The notes: generated from the sequence alone by a model not told the origin. A stretch of 64,000 nt of DNA from CAYVTZ01 sp964454685 (GCA_964454685.1 CAYVTZ010000006.1:1-64000), one strand, 5' to 3'. Counted from the stretch's first letter, positions 7,974 through 17,400 are shown. A program made the numbers and translations.

Positions 7974-9062
7974 TTACAACTCCTGTACGGAATTGCGAAT
8001 CACAATGGACGAGTCCATCAAATATGGTCCCGGCTCCACACTGCCCACTCCCTGTTCAATCATCTGCATGAGCATCTTGGCAGCTTTTTTCCCCAGCTTT
8101 TCTTTTGGATGCTTGACCGTGGTCAACTGTATCTTTGTGGTGGGATTGGAAAAGGAATCATCAAACCCCACCATGCTGATGTCCTGCGGCACGCGAATGC
8201 CGTTCTCATTCAAATAGGTGTACATCCCGCTCGCCAGTTCGTCGTTATAGCAAACCAACGCACTGCACTTCCCGATGTTTTCCAATACAGGATAGCTGCT
8301 CGCCACAAAAAGCGATTTTTGCGTGTGTGTGGAAAACCATCCGATGATGTCCTCATCCACCGAGATGCCCGCTTCCTCCAGCGCCATCAAATACCCCTTG
8401 TATCGCTGCTGCCCCTGCATATCGTCATATTTAAAGAATCCGGCAATCCGCCGATGCCCCTTCTCCACCAAATAATTGGTGAGCTTTTTCGAGCAGTTTG
8501 CGTCGTCAATCAAAATGCTGGGGCATTCGCGTTCCAGCTCCGGGTAAAAGTTGTGCATAAACACAATGGGAATATCGCGCTTGATGATCTCGCGATATAA
8601 ATGCAGATTGGGATTGGGCAGCCCCGTCTTGGTTCCTTCAATAATCAGCCCGCTCACATTCGCGTTCAGCACCCGCTCCAAAAAACGCCGCTCCGCCTCA
8701 ATCTTGTTGTATGTGATGCCCAAATCCATGCCAAAGCCGTTTGCCGTCAGCACTTCCTCCACCCCTTGCAGAATAGACGGAAAGATATATTCGTTCAAAT
8801 AACTAAGCAAAACCCCCACCGTCTTGCTGCGCATCTCGCCAATGGGTTTGGAAACATACGTGCCGCTGCCCTTCACGCGCCGCACCACACCCTCCTGCTC
8901 CAGCGTATCAATCGCGTTGCGCACCGTCTGTCTGCTGATCGAGAATTTTTTACACATCAGGTTTTCCGAGGGCAGCTTGTCTCCAAATTTGAATTGATGC
9001 CGCTCAATGCTTTCCAAAATCCATTTTCGGATCGCAAGATATTTGAAGCCTTGTGTCTCCAT
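7974..9062 (-). CDS. araR: AraR-type arabinose repressor (GntR head, LacI-type body)
   Basis: A 362-residue chimera, the same length as B. subtilis AraR. Residues 1-70 are a GntR winged helix (FGDKLPSENLMCKKFSISRQTVRNAI, GSGTYV). From residue 80 it is a periplasmic-binding-protein-like LacI/GalR ligand domain (KTVGVLLSYLNEYIFPSILQGV, DISMVGFDDS). AraR represses arabinose genes and is released by L-arabinose. Its ATG lies two bases after the stop of the preceding UroD-like gene, so it is translated with the operon it probably controls, which would give negative autoregulation. Confidence 0.92.
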   Translation of the reverse strand: METQGFKYLAIRKWILESIERHQFKFGDKLPSENLMCKKFSISRQTVRNAIDTLEQEGVVRRVKGSGTYVSKPIGEMRSKTVGVLLSYLNEYIFPSILQGVEEVLTANGFGMDLGITYNKIEAERRFLERVLNANVSGLIIEGTKTGLPNPNLHLYREIIKRDIPIVFMHNFYPELERECPSILIDDANCSKKLTNYLVEKGHRRIAGFFKYDDMQGQQRYKGYLMALEEAGISVDEDIIGWFSTHTQKSLFVASSYPVLENIGKCSALVCYNDELASGMYTYLNENGIRVPQDISMVGFDDSFSNPTTKIQLTTVKHPKEKLGKKAAKMLMQMIEQGVGSVEPGPYLMDSSIVIRNSVQEL

Positions 9063-9064
9063 GC

Positions 9065-10117
9065 TTAACCCCTTTGCTCAGGCTCATAAAATGCCAAAAT
9101 GTTTTCCACCGGAACGTCCGCCTGTAAAAAGTGGCAGGAGGATAGAATATATCCGCCGTCCTTGCCCAGTGTCCGCACCAGCGCCTGCGCGTGCTCGCGT
9201 ACTTCCTGCGGCGTTGCGTGCGGCAAAATCTGCTGCGTCTCTCCCGCGCCGTGGAAGGTAATCCTCTCGCCAAACTCCGCCTTCAGCCGCTCCGGCTGCA
9301 TGTTGCGCGCCTTGGTTTGCACCGGGTCCAGTATCTCGATCCCGATGTCGATAAACTCGTCAATCAAATGATAGGCAGACCCGCAGCAGTGCAAAAACGG
9401 AATCGCGCCATAAGCGCGCGCCAGCGCAACAAACTCGCGCATGGGCTGCTTGAAATATGCGCGAAACATCTCCACGCTCATCAGCAAATCCAGCTGCGTG
9501 GCAAAATCGTCCGCAAGCTGCATCGCGTCCAGCCTGCCGCCCGCCGCCTTCAGCAGCCGCTCGTGATAGTCCATGTGCCAGTCAAAACACCGTTTGATGA
9601 TATGCCGCGCCAAACGCTCGTTGAGCGCCATGTCCACCAGCAAATCCTCCATGTTGCGGATCAGCGTAGGATAGTAAAATACGCTCGCAAATCCGCCCAG
9701 CAAAAAGCGGTCGTCAAACTCCCGACACGCCTGCTGCACAGGCGCAAAATCCCACTCGTTCAAATCCGGCAGCAAAAGCGCCGCATCCATCTGCGTTATC
9801 GTCTCACAACCCGTGGTCGCATAGCGCACCACCTCTTCGTGGAATCCATAATCGTTGCGCACCATCCGCAATTTACTGCCGCCCCAGCCAATCAAATATC
9901 CGTCCGCGTCCCGTTGCGTCGCGGGGCGCAATACCTGCGGGTCCACCCATGCGCAATCAATCTCCAACCTGTCCAGCACCGTTTTCATGCTGTCCGTTTT
10001 AAAGTGCGCATACATACGCTCCCAAATTTCCGCCACCGCCTGAAAATCCGTCGGCGTACGGTCGGGCTGCCGGTGCCTTAATGCCTTGTGCACTCGTTCC
10101 CTGCCAGTCTCCTTCAT
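9065..10117 (-). CDS. UroD-superfamily protein, paralogue 4 of the ara operon
   Basis: A 350-residue TIM-barrel protein of the uroporphyrinogen decarboxylase/cobalamin methyltransferase superfamily. The start (ERVHKALRHRQPDRTPTDF) and the end (DGGYILSSCHFLQADVPVENI) are diagnostic. It carries HCCG at 243-246, the His-x-Cys zinc pair of MtaA-type methyltransferases, and Cys328 where the third zinc ligand is expected, so of the four paralogues it best keeps a full H-x-C...C set. True UroD lacks these ligands, so heme synthesis is unlikely. A methyltransfer role is inference, because no corrinoid protein is encoded nearby. It lies 21 bp after its upstream paralogue and two bases before araR. Confidence 0.8.
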   Translation of the reverse strand: MKETGRERVHKALRHRQPDRTPTDFQAVAEIWERMYAHFKTDSMKTVLDRLEIDCAWVDPQVLRPATQRDADGYLIGWGGSKLRMVRNDYGFHEEVVRYATTGCETITQMDAALLLPDLNEWDFAPVQQACREFDDRFLLGGFASVFYYPTLIRNMEDLLVDMALNERLARHIIKRCFDWHMDYHERLLKAAGGRLDAMQLADDFATQLDLLMSVEMFRAYFKQPMREFVALARAYGAIPFLHCCGSAYHLIDEFIDIGIEILDPVQTKARNMQPERLKAEFGERITFHGAGETQQILPHATPQEVREHAQALVRTLGKDGGYILSSCHFLQADVPVENILAFYEPEQRG

Positions 10118-10138
10118 TCCGCTCTCCCATTCGCTTTT

Positions 10139-11380
10139 TTAAATGCTCCACACCTGCCGAACAAGGTCCGTCCATTGCCTAAGCCTGCCACGCTCGCCGC
10201 CAATGTCATACAAATCGCGGAACAACAGCTCCAGATGGCAGCCCTGCGCGGAACGCTTCGTGATTTCCAAATCGCGCCGCACCAACTCCCAGTCCGCTTG
10301 CGTGCCGGACATCTGCGGCGGCGCAGGCTTGCGGGAATAGACAAAGTCCTTCCCGATTCGCTCTCCCACCACGTCAAAATCATTCCACATGGAAACGGAC
10401 AACGCCCGCAAATTGGGAATCTTGCGCCGCAGCACATCAATGCGGTCATAAACCGGCTCGCAGCACCCGTAATATATCTTTCCGAAATGTGCCGATAGTT
10501 CCGCCAGATACGGCAGCACAAATTCTTCATACATCGGCACAGAAATGCTGGAGCTCTCCTGCGATTCACACCACGCCCACAGTTGCCGGGTGGTTGCCGC
10601 ACCGTCCACCTGCGGCATGTCGTCGCAATATCCGTAAAAGCACGGCCCCGCCATTTGACCGTCTGTGTTGGCCGCAAGGCATCCCTCGCGCTCCAACGTG
10701 CGGAACATACGCAAACGGTCGTCCGTCATATAGCGCAGCAGCGCGTGCATCTCCTGTGGATGATCGTAATACCACAGCATCATGTTTTCCAATCCCATGA
10801 AGCGATGCAGCTGCCAGGTCAGCCCAAAAAAGAAGTTGCCCACCCAGTCAAAACACCCGTCCTCGTCAAAGAAATCATAATTGCAGACGCGCACAGGCAG
10901 GATATCCCCAAACAGTTCTTCCAACCGTTGCTTGCGCGCCGCCGTCCGCGCATGGTCAACCGCAAACTCGCGCTGCACCAGCGTTTGCATCTGCTCGGGC
11001 CGGGTAATCACATGTTCAAACACATACGCCAGACCTTTGTCTGCGCTCACCATCTGCACCTCCACCCCGAAGGACGGCTGCTCCATGCTGTACCCGATGC
11101 GCAGAAAAGGTTCTAACACCAGATCATCCCCCACCTCGCGCGCGTGTATGATGTGTTCCAGCAAATACTGTTCCACCCGACGTAAGTACGCGTCGGCGCA
11201 CTGCAATTCCTCCTGCCGCACAAAGTCCGCAATATAACCCGTCTCCACCAGCATCATCGGACGGCAGTCCTGCAATGCGTGCAGCTTGCCCCAAAGCGCT
11301 TTGCGTTCTTCCATGATAGGCTGTTGCGCCAGCTCCATCCATTGCTGCGCCAGTTCGCGCAGACGCTCTTTATCCTTCAT
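10139..11380 (-). CDS. Divergent UroD-like protein, paralogue 3 of the ara operon
   Basis: A 413-residue protein, the most divergent of the four. The typical UroD start is missing. The second half still shows the barrel layout, with YYGCCEPVYDRID at about 303-315 where the others have HSCG or HCCG, so tyrosine replaces the first zinc histidine and CC follows. A late GCHLE (380-384) corresponds to the SSCH segment of paralogue 4. The middle is rich in Trp, Tyr and Phe. The start overlaps the stop of the upstream paralogue as ATGA. Substrate and reaction are unknown; it could be a partner or substrate-binding form of the other paralogues. Confidence 0.65.
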   Translation of the reverse strand: MKDKERLRELAQQWMELAQQPIMEERKALWGKLHALQDCRPMMLVETGYIADFVRQEELQCADAYLRRVEQYLLEHIIHAREVGDDLVLEPFLRIGYSMEQPSFGVEVQMVSADKGLAYVFEHVITRPEQMQTLVQREFAVDHARTAARKQRLEELFGDILPVRVCNYDFFDEDGCFDWVGNFFFGLTWQLHRFMGLENMMLWYYDHPQEMHALLRYMTDDRLRMFRTLEREGCLAANTDGQMAGPCFYGYCDDMPQVDGAATTRQLWAWCESQESSSISVPMYEEFVLPYLAELSAHFGKIYYGCCEPVYDRIDVLRRKIPNLRALSVSMWNDFDVVGERIGKDFVYSRKPAPPQMSGTQADWELVRRDLEITKRSAQGCHLELLFRDLYDIGGERGRLRQWTDLVRQVWSI

Positions 11381-12426
11381 TCATATTTCCCCAAAGTAAA
11401 TGCCGCGTCATACAGCGCCAGCAAGTTTTCCAAGCTGGTGTCCGCCTGCACCGTGTGCGCAGGGCTGAGCAAATATCCGCCCCCTTTACCAATCGTGCGC
11501 ATTCGCAGCGCAACCTCGTCGCGGATGTCCTGCACGCTGCCGCGCGGCAGTGTCTGCTGCACACAAATTGCGCCCCAAAAGCGCAGCCGGTCACCATACT
11601 GCTGCTTGATCTTCGCCGGGTCCATAGCAAGCGGCTGAATGGGATTGAGCACATCCAGTCCAACTTCAATCAAATCTTCGATGATGGGCTCAATAAACCC
11701 GCAACTGTGATACGCCACCAAAATATCCGGCTTCTTCTCCTTAAACGCGCCAATCAAACGCTGCATACGCGGTTTGAGGTATTGCCGCCACATCTCAGGC
11801 GACATCATCATGCACTGCTGCATTCCCACGTCGTCCCCCAGCCACAGCATGTCCACCCCTTCGTCAATCAGGCGCAGCCCCGCGCGCAGCGGAAATTCCA
11901 TCACCTTGTCAAACAACGCATTCACATAGTCAGGGTTCACCGCCATGTCCATCACCGTGTCCTGCAACCCATGTAAGTACCATCCCGCCTCAAAAATGGA
12001 GCAGGTGATCGCCGCGCCGATAAAATGCGTGTCGCCATAGCGCTGCACCAGTGCGCGCGCAGGCAAATATACTTCCTCCGCTTCAGGGTCTGGAATGCGA
12101 TATGCTTCCAGCTTGCTGCCGTCTGTGTCCTGCGCCAGCGGATGCTCTATGATCTCGGTATACCGCCCGTCGCTGTTTTCAAAATATTTCCAGCGGCATC
12201 CCCACGGGCAGACATATTCGTCCTCCGCGCCATAATAGGATGCGCCAATGCCCGCGCCGCACAGCAGCATATCGTTGCCCAGCCGCACGCACATCTCGTC
12301 ATAATCCTCCGTCTGAAAATGCTGTAATAGCTTCTGCTTCACCTCCGGCACAAAGTCCGCAAAAATAGGCACTCTGTCCGGCTGCTTGTTTGCAAATGCG
12401 GTCAAAACCCGCTCCTTTGATGTCAT
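11377..12426 (-). CDS. UroD-superfamily protein, paralogue 2 of the ara operon
   Basis: A 349-residue UroD/MtaA-like barrel starting MTSKERVLTAFANKQPDRVP. HSCG at 240-243 gives the His-x-Cys zinc pair, and GGGYLLSPAHTVQADTSLEN closes the protein. At the site where MtaA has its third cysteine this protein has SPAH (321-324), so a fourth-position histidine is kept but the cysteine is lost. The ATG overlaps the preceding TGA (ATGA, 12426-12423); a longer upstream frame is only the shadow of that gene. The stop overlaps the next start in the same way, so the three genes are translationally coupled. Confidence 0.82.
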   Translation of the reverse strand: MTSKERVLTAFANKQPDRVPIFADFVPEVKQKLLQHFQTEDYDEMCVRLGNDMLLCGAGIGASYYGAEDEYVCPWGCRWKYFENSDGRYTEIIEHPLAQDTDGSKLEAYRIPDPEAEEVYLPARALVQRYGDTHFIGAAITCSIFEAGWYLHGLQDTVMDMAVNPDYVNALFDKVMEFPLRAGLRLIDEGVDMLWLGDDVGMQQCMMMSPEMWRQYLKPRMQRLIGAFKEKKPDILVAYHSCGFIEPIIEDLIEVGLDVLNPIQPLAMDPAKIKQQYGDRLRFWGAICVQQTLPRGSVQDIRDEVALRMRTIGKGGGYLLSPAHTVQADTSLENLLALYDAAFTLGKYE

Positions 12427-13685
12427 AGCCCTCGATACTCCTTTACCGCACGATACATCTCCACCACATTCTCCACGGGCACGTGCGCCACAATGTTGTG
12501 GATGGAGGAAAAGACAAATCCGCCCCCCGGTGCAAAAATTTCCAGCCGCTCCAGCACCTCTTTGCGCACTTCCTCCGGCTTGCCATAGGGCAGCGTCGCC
12601 TGCGTGTTCACGCCCGCACCCCAAAACACCAGCTTGTCGCCAAATTCCGCTTTCAACCGCGCCGCATCCATGCCGCATGCCGAGCACTGCACCGGATTGA
12701 TGATGTCCACTCCCATCTCAACAAAGTCCGGCAGAATGTCGTACACCGCGCCGCAGCTATGATAAAACGTTTTCCAGTTCGTATGCTTGTGCACCCAGTC
12801 GTTGACGCGCTGATAATACGGCTTGTATAAATCACGAAACAACTCCGGCGACAAAAACAGGCTGTTCTGCGTGCCGAAATCCGTGCCGGATAACCACACC
12901 ACGTCAATGCGCTCCCCCACTGCCTGACGGTATAGCTCCAAATTGCGCAGCGCAATCTGCGTCTGATATTCAAATACCGCGCGGATATAGTCAGGGTAAA
13001 GGTAATGCGCCGCCAGCCAATCTTCCATGCCGCGAATGCCCTTGGGCTGCTTCAAAAACGGACCGGGCAGTTCCGCTGCGTCGCCCAGCCCCATGCCGCC
13101 CAGCACCCCCAGCAGGGATAGCTGCGTCTGCTCATAAAGCTGTTTGGAGCGCTCCTCCCAATATCGGCAGGTCTCTTCCGTATGCACCGTATAGGAATCA
13201 CGAAAGTCCTCCAGCGGTGTCAAATGCTCCTCATCCACCTTGGGCGCGCGGTTGATATTGTCAAAGAAAGAGCCGCCCTCCGGCAGATGCAGGCTGTACG
13301 CCGCACTGCGGTCTCCCTGCGGATACACATAGGTGTGCCCCTGCGCGTCCGTGTCATAGGCAAAATCATCCGCCATCCACACCGGTGTGCCCGACGGCGT
13401 CGTCCACGGCTGCGTTCTGCGGTTGGAGGTTCCCATCAAATTCGTAGGGTTCCACAGCGGCGCCACATCCGCACCCACCGCTTCAATCAAATCCATCTCT
13501 ATTTCGCCCAGCATCTGATACGGCTCCGCAATGGTAATGGGATGCTCCGGCAATCCCAAAGCCCGTCGCAACCGGTATAACGTGTCGGCATTCATGCCCG
13601 TCTGTCCGCACCCGCCCAAATCCAGCGGCACATAGTCCGGCTCTTGGTGCGCAATCGCCGCGCGCACCCGCTCTCTGCTTGTCAT
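12423..13685 (-). CDS. UroD-superfamily protein, paralogue 1 of the ara operon
   Basis: A 420-residue member starting MTSRERVRAAIAHQEPDYVPLDLGG, longer than paralogues 2 and 4 because of an insertion at about residues 75-160. HSCG is at 309-312 and the C-terminal GGGFVFSSIHNIVAHVPVENV has SSIH (393-396) in place of a cysteine. It is the first UroD-like gene after the sugar permease, 12 bp downstream of it. This position ties its expression to sugar uptake. Heme biosynthesis is unlikely because no other heme genes are present. What it acts on is not known. Confidence 0.82.
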   Translation of the reverse strand: MTSRERVRAAIAHQEPDYVPLDLGGCGQTGMNADTLYRLRRALGLPEHPITIAEPYQMLGEIEMDLIEAVGADVAPLWNPTNLMGTSNRRTQPWTTPSGTPVWMADDFAYDTDAQGHTYVYPQGDRSAAYSLHLPEGGSFFDNINRAPKVDEEHLTPLEDFRDSYTVHTEETCRYWEERSKQLYEQTQLSLLGVLGGMGLGDAAELPGPFLKQPKGIRGMEDWLAAHYLYPDYIRAVFEYQTQIALRNLELYRQAVGERIDVVWLSGTDFGTQNSLFLSPELFRDLYKPYYQRVNDWVHKHTNWKTFYHSCGAVYDILPDFVEMGVDIINPVQCSACGMDAARLKAEFGDKLVFWGAGVNTQATLPYGKPEEVRKEVLERLEIFAPGGGFVFSSIHNIVAHVPVENVVEMYRAVKEYRGL

Positions 13686-13697
13686 AACGCTTCCCCC

Positions 13698-14684
13698 TTA
13701 CGCAAACTTCTTGGAACGCTTGGAAGCAAGCTGCAAGACAATCGCCGCAATCAGCACCAGTCCGGTTGCAATGTCCCGCCACGCCTGCGGCGCGCCAATC
13801 ATAATCAGCCCGTTGGAAAGCAACCCCGTCACCAGCACGCCCAAAAAAGCGCCCCAGATGTTGCCCTCGCCGCCGGATAACGCCGTTCCACCGAGCACCG
13901 CCGCCGCGATGGATTCCATGCCATAGCTGCCGCCGATGTTGGGGTTTGCCGTCGCAATGCGCGATGCCAGCATGATGCCTGCAAAGCCGGAAAGCAGCGC
14001 GGAGATCGAGTACGTCCAAAACGTCACGCGTTCCGTGTTAATGCCCGCAATCTTCGCCGCCTGCACATTGCCGCCCGTGCTGTAAAGCTGTCTGCCAAAC
14101 ACAGTATATTTTAGAATAAAGGCAAACAGAATGTATAGCCCGATCAGGATGATAATCGGCAGCGGGAATTTGACCGAACCCAGCGTCGTCGCACCCAAAA
14201 ACTTAAACGCCTCGGTGTTGACCGTAATAGGCTGCTTGGTAATCAAAATCACCGCGCCGCCCAGTATGAAGTTCATCGACATCGTTGCAATAAACGGGTT
14301 GATGCGCACACGCGTAATCAAAAATCCGTTCGCCATGCCAACCCCCAGCGCAACCGCCAGCCCCACAGCCAGCCCTACGCCATACGGCAGTCCCAGCGTA
14401 TTGGGAGAGCACATATACCCCACCACCACGCCGGAGAGCGCCGCCGTGCCGCCCACCGAAAGGTCAAATCCGCCCGTCAAAATGCACATGGTCTGTCCAA
14501 TGGCAACAATACCCAGCGTCGCAATTTCGCGTCCTACCGGCAATAGATTGTCAAGCTGTAAGAAATATGGTGTCAAATTCGCAAAAATCACAACTTCCGC
14601 CACCAGCATCACCAGTAGCATCAGCCGATTCAACATGGAATAATTAATCTTTCCCAGTTTAAACTGTGCTGTTGTTTGATTCAT
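13698..14684 (-). CDS. araH: Sugar ABC transporter permease (AraH/RbsC type)
   Basis: A 328-residue permease of the ribose/arabinose (BPD_transp_2) family with about eight to ten hydrophobic helices. The family motif GGFDLSVGGTAALSG lies near residue 80, and GGTALSGGEGNIWGAFLGVL is the later conserved loop that contacts the ATPase. The ATG at 14684 follows AGAGGAGAGAGAAA; the in-frame upstream ATG has no Shine-Dalgarno. It should form the membrane channel with the ATPase encoded immediately upstream. Arabinose specificity is inferred from the araBAD and araR genes and the AraF-like binding protein. Confidence 0.88.
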   Translation of the reverse strand: MNQTTAQFKLGKINYSMLNRLMLLVMLVAEVVIFANLTPYFLQLDNLLPVGREIATLGIVAIGQTMCILTGGFDLSVGGTAALSGVVVGYMCSPNTLGLPYGVGLAVGLAVALGVGMANGFLITRVRINPFIATMSMNFILGGAVILITKQPITVNTEAFKFLGATTLGSVKFPLPIIILIGLYILFAFILKYTVFGRQLYSTGGNVQAAKIAGINTERVTFWTYSISALLSGFAGIMLASRIATANPNIGGSYGMESIAAAVLGGTALSGGEGNIWGAFLGVLVTGLLSNGLIMIGAPQAWRDIATGLVLIAAIVLQLASKRSKKFA

Positions 14685-14714
14685 TTTCTCTCTCCTCTGT
14701 TCCAGTGCCACTCG

Positions 14715-16214
14715 TCAAGATGTCTTAATCGCGTATTGCAAAACATCTTCTTCCTTTAATGTATGGATTTCGTGAAGCTCCGCCTTAATCGCCCCATCGC
14801 GGAACACCAGCAAACGGTCGGACATCGCCAACACTTCCGGCAGCTCCGAAGAAATCATGATGATGGATTTCCCCTCGTGCGTCAGCTTATCCATCAATCG
14901 GTAGATTTCCGCCTTTGCGCCTACGTCGATGCCGCGCGTCGGTTCATCGAAGATCAATACCTCCGAATCCGCCCCCAGCCATTTGGAAATCACAATCTTC
15001 TGCTGATTGCCGCCGGAAAGGCTCTCCGCCCGCGTTTCAAGCTTTGGCGTTTTAATGCGCAGCACCTGCACCATCTCTTCCGCCGTCTCGGCCTCCTGCT
15101 TCAGCCGCAGCACCCCTTTGGGCGCAAATTTCTTGATGTACGGCATCGTGATGTTCTTGGCAACGGACAGCACCAGCGCCAGCCCCTCCCCGCGCCGATC
15201 CTCCGTCACAAACCCGATTTTGGCCTTCACCGCGTCTGCCGGTCTGCGAATCTCCACGCGCTTGCCGTGCATCCAGATTTCGCCGCCGTCCTTTTGCTCC
15301 ACGCCGAAAATCGCGCGCACCGCCTCCGTGCGTCCTGCGCCCACAATGCCAAACATACCCAGTATCTCGCCCTTTCTCAGGCGGAAACTTACATCGTTCA
15401 CCTTGTTTTTCCATTGCAGATGCTTCACCTCAAAAACCGTCTCATCCGCAATCGACTTGGGCGTTTTCTCGTAAAGCTGCATATCGCGCCCCACCATCAT
15501 GGCAATCAGTTCCTTCGCAGAAACCTCGCGCGTCGCGCGCGTTCCCACATATTGCCCATCCTTGAACACCGAAACGCGGTCACAAATCTCAAAAATCTCC
15601 GCCAGTCTGTGGCTGACATAAATGATGGCAATGCCCTGCGCGGTCAACTGCCGAATCAGCTTAAACATCTCCGCGGTTTCCTCGTCCGAAAGCGAGCTGG
15701 TCGGCTCATCAAACGCGATGATCTTCACGTCCGTCGCAATCGCTTTCATGATCTCCACCAGTTGCTTTTGTCCCATGCTCAGGTTTTTTACATATTCTTC
15801 CGGCTTAAACGCCATTGCCGCTTCGCCCAGCTTTTCCTGCAAAACGCGCGTCATCTCGCTCATCTTTTTCCAATCGACCTTGATGCCCTTTTTGGGGTAT
15901 TTGGTCATAAAGATGTTTTCGGCAACGGTCAACGTCTCGGCAAGGTGTAGCTCCTGCGGGATCAGCGAAATGCCGTTCTTCCGGCATTCCATCGTACTTT
16001 TATAGTCAACGGGTCTGCCCTCATACTCGATCTCGCCCGAGTCCTTGGTGTATAGTCCCGTAATGATCTTGATTATGGTAGATTTTCCTGCCCCGTTCTC
16101 CCCACACAAAGCGTGCACTTCTCCCCGCTTTAAGTCGAACCCAACGTTGTCCAGCGCCTTCACACCCGGGAAACTCTTTGAAATGTTGCTGCATCTCAAA
16201 ATCACATCATCCAT
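14715..16214 (-). CDS. araG: Sugar ABC transporter ATPase with two ABC domains (AraG type)
   Basis: A 499-residue tandem ATPase. Domain 1 has Walker A GENGAGKST (38-46), signature LSMGQKQ and Walker B IIAFDEPTSSL. Domain 2 has the degenerate Walker A GIVGAGRTE normal for RbsA/AraG proteins, a full SLSGGNQQK signature and VLIFDEPTRGID. Only the first site of such proteins is a canonical ATPase. It energises uptake through the adjacent permease. The gene lies about 70 bp after the binding-protein gene and 30 bp before the permease start. Confidence 0.92.
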   Translation of the reverse strand: MDDVILRCSNISKSFPGVKALDNVGFDLKRGEVHALCGENGAGKSTIIKIITGLYTKDSGEIEYEGRPVDYKSTMECRKNGISLIPQELHLAETLTVAENIFMTKYPKKGIKVDWKKMSEMTRVLQEKLGEAAMAFKPEEYVKNLSMGQKQLVEIMKAIATDVKIIAFDEPTSSLSDEETAEMFKLIRQLTAQGIAIIYVSHRLAEIFEICDRVSVFKDGQYVGTRATREVSAKELIAMMVGRDMQLYEKTPKSIADETVFEVKHLQWKNKVNDVSFRLRKGEILGMFGIVGAGRTEAVRAIFGVEQKDGGEIWMHGKRVEIRRPADAVKAKIGFVTEDRRGEGLALVLSVAKNITMPYIKKFAPKGVLRLKQEAETAEEMVQVLRIKTPKLETRAESLSGGNQQKIVISKWLGADSEVLIFDEPTRGIDVGAKAEIYRLMDKLTHEGKSIIMISSELPEVLAMSDRLLVFRDGAIKAELHEIHTLKEEDVLQYAIKTS

Positions 16215-16286
16215 TGTGCGCTCCTTTCCGGTCTTTTGATGCAGGCGAGGGAATTTCCCTCACCCGCAATCATTGTCTCAATTTGT

Positions 16287-17366
16287 TTATTCCGTGATTA
16301 AATCCTGCCAGTTATCCAGCGTCGCCACCTGTCCATTCACGTAGGTCACTTCCGGCATGGCCGTTCCCTGTGTGATGTTCTCATACAAAATGCGCATCGC
16401 TTCCGCACCTTCTTTGTACGGGTCCAACACCACGGTCATAAAGTTTGCGTTGCCCTTTTTAAACTCCTCTACCGCAAGGTTGTATCCGCCCAAGCCGCAG
16501 ATCATGGTGTTTTCCACCGGCACTTTGCCCTGCTCTTCAATCGCCTTAAGCGCCGCAACCGCCGAGTCATCGTTTACACCGCCGCAAATCCAGTGCGTTA
16601 CTTCAGGATGCGCCTGCAAGGTCGCCTGCACTGCGGGCAGCGAATCTTCCATCATGCACTCGCTTGTCTCCACATAGATGAAATCCTCTTCCGTGAGAGG
16701 AGTGTTCGCCAACAGGGCTTTTTTGTAGCCATCCAGGCGCGGTCTTAGCACGGAGACATCCGGCGCGTCGATCTGCAACACCTTGACCACATTACCCTCT
16801 TTAAAAAATCCTGCATCCGTCGCTTTCTTCGCCAGCATTTCGCCGCCGATCACACCCACATCTTCGGTGGGCATGCCCACATGCGGTACAGGTTTGCCGT
16901 CCGCATCCACAATGTTGTCGTCGCAGGTAATGAGCGCCACACCCTTTTCCGCGCACTTCATCGCCAGCGCCGGGCCGTTGCCCTGATTGGTAATGCAGAT
17001 CGCAAGTCCGTCAATCTGCTGTGCCAATGCGTTGTCGATTGCCGCGTCGCACGCTTCGTCATCCAAATTTGCGTCAATCGCAAAGTATTCCACACCCAGT
17101 TCCTTCGCCTTGTCGGCCAATCCCTGATCCTGCGATACAAACCACGGATTGGTCAGCATCTTGGAAATATAGGCAACCTTCACCGGGCCTTCCTTCACCG
17201 CTTGACCACCACCGGTGTCAGACTCCGGCGCAGGCGCCTCACTCGCGGTAGCGTCGCTCGCCGGAGCAGGCGCTTCGCTTGCGGGAGCCGCCGCCGGAGC
17301 CGCGCACCCAATCAGCATCCCGACTGCCACGACAACGCAAATCATCATTACGAAAATCTTTTTCAT
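16287..17366 (-). CDS. araF: Sugar-binding lipoprotein of the ABC transporter (AraF-like)
   Basis: A 359-residue lipoprotein. The signal ends in the lipobox LIGC with the lipidated Cys at 21, followed by an Ala/Pro/Glu-rich linker to about residue 55. The mature part is a periplasmic-binding-protein fold; VAYISKMLTNPWF starts it and THWICGGVNDDSAVAALKA recalls E. coli AraF (HW..VGMNDS). GGAGGAG precedes the ATG at 17366. It is the first gene of the operon, as usual for binding proteins needed in excess. Arabinose as ligand is supported by the AraF resemblance and the operon content. Confidence 0.85.
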   Translation of the reverse strand: MKKIFVMMICVVVAVGMLIGCAAPAAAPASEAPAPASDATASEAPAPESDTGGGQAVKEGPVKVAYISKMLTNPWFVSQDQGLADKAKELGVEYFAIDANLDDEACDAAIDNALAQQIDGLAICITNQGNGPALAMKCAEKGVALITCDDNIVDADGKPVPHVGMPTEDVGVIGGEMLAKKATDAGFFKEGNVVKVLQIDAPDVSVLRPRLDGYKKALLANTPLTEEDFIYVETSECMMEDSLPAVQATLQAHPEVTHWICGGVNDDSAVAALKAIEEQGKVPVENTMICGLGGYNLAVEEFKKGNANFMTVVLDPYKEGAEAMRILYENITQGTAMPEVTYVNGQVATLDNWQDLITE

Positions 17367-17400
17367 TCTTTTCTCCTCCAAAAATAGTATATTAATGAAA

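Noticed and set aside
9065..13685. Heme biosynthesis cluster based on four UroD homologues
   Set aside because: No other heme genes are present, the proteins carry zinc-ligand motifs of the methyltransferase branch, and they are embedded in an arabinose operon.
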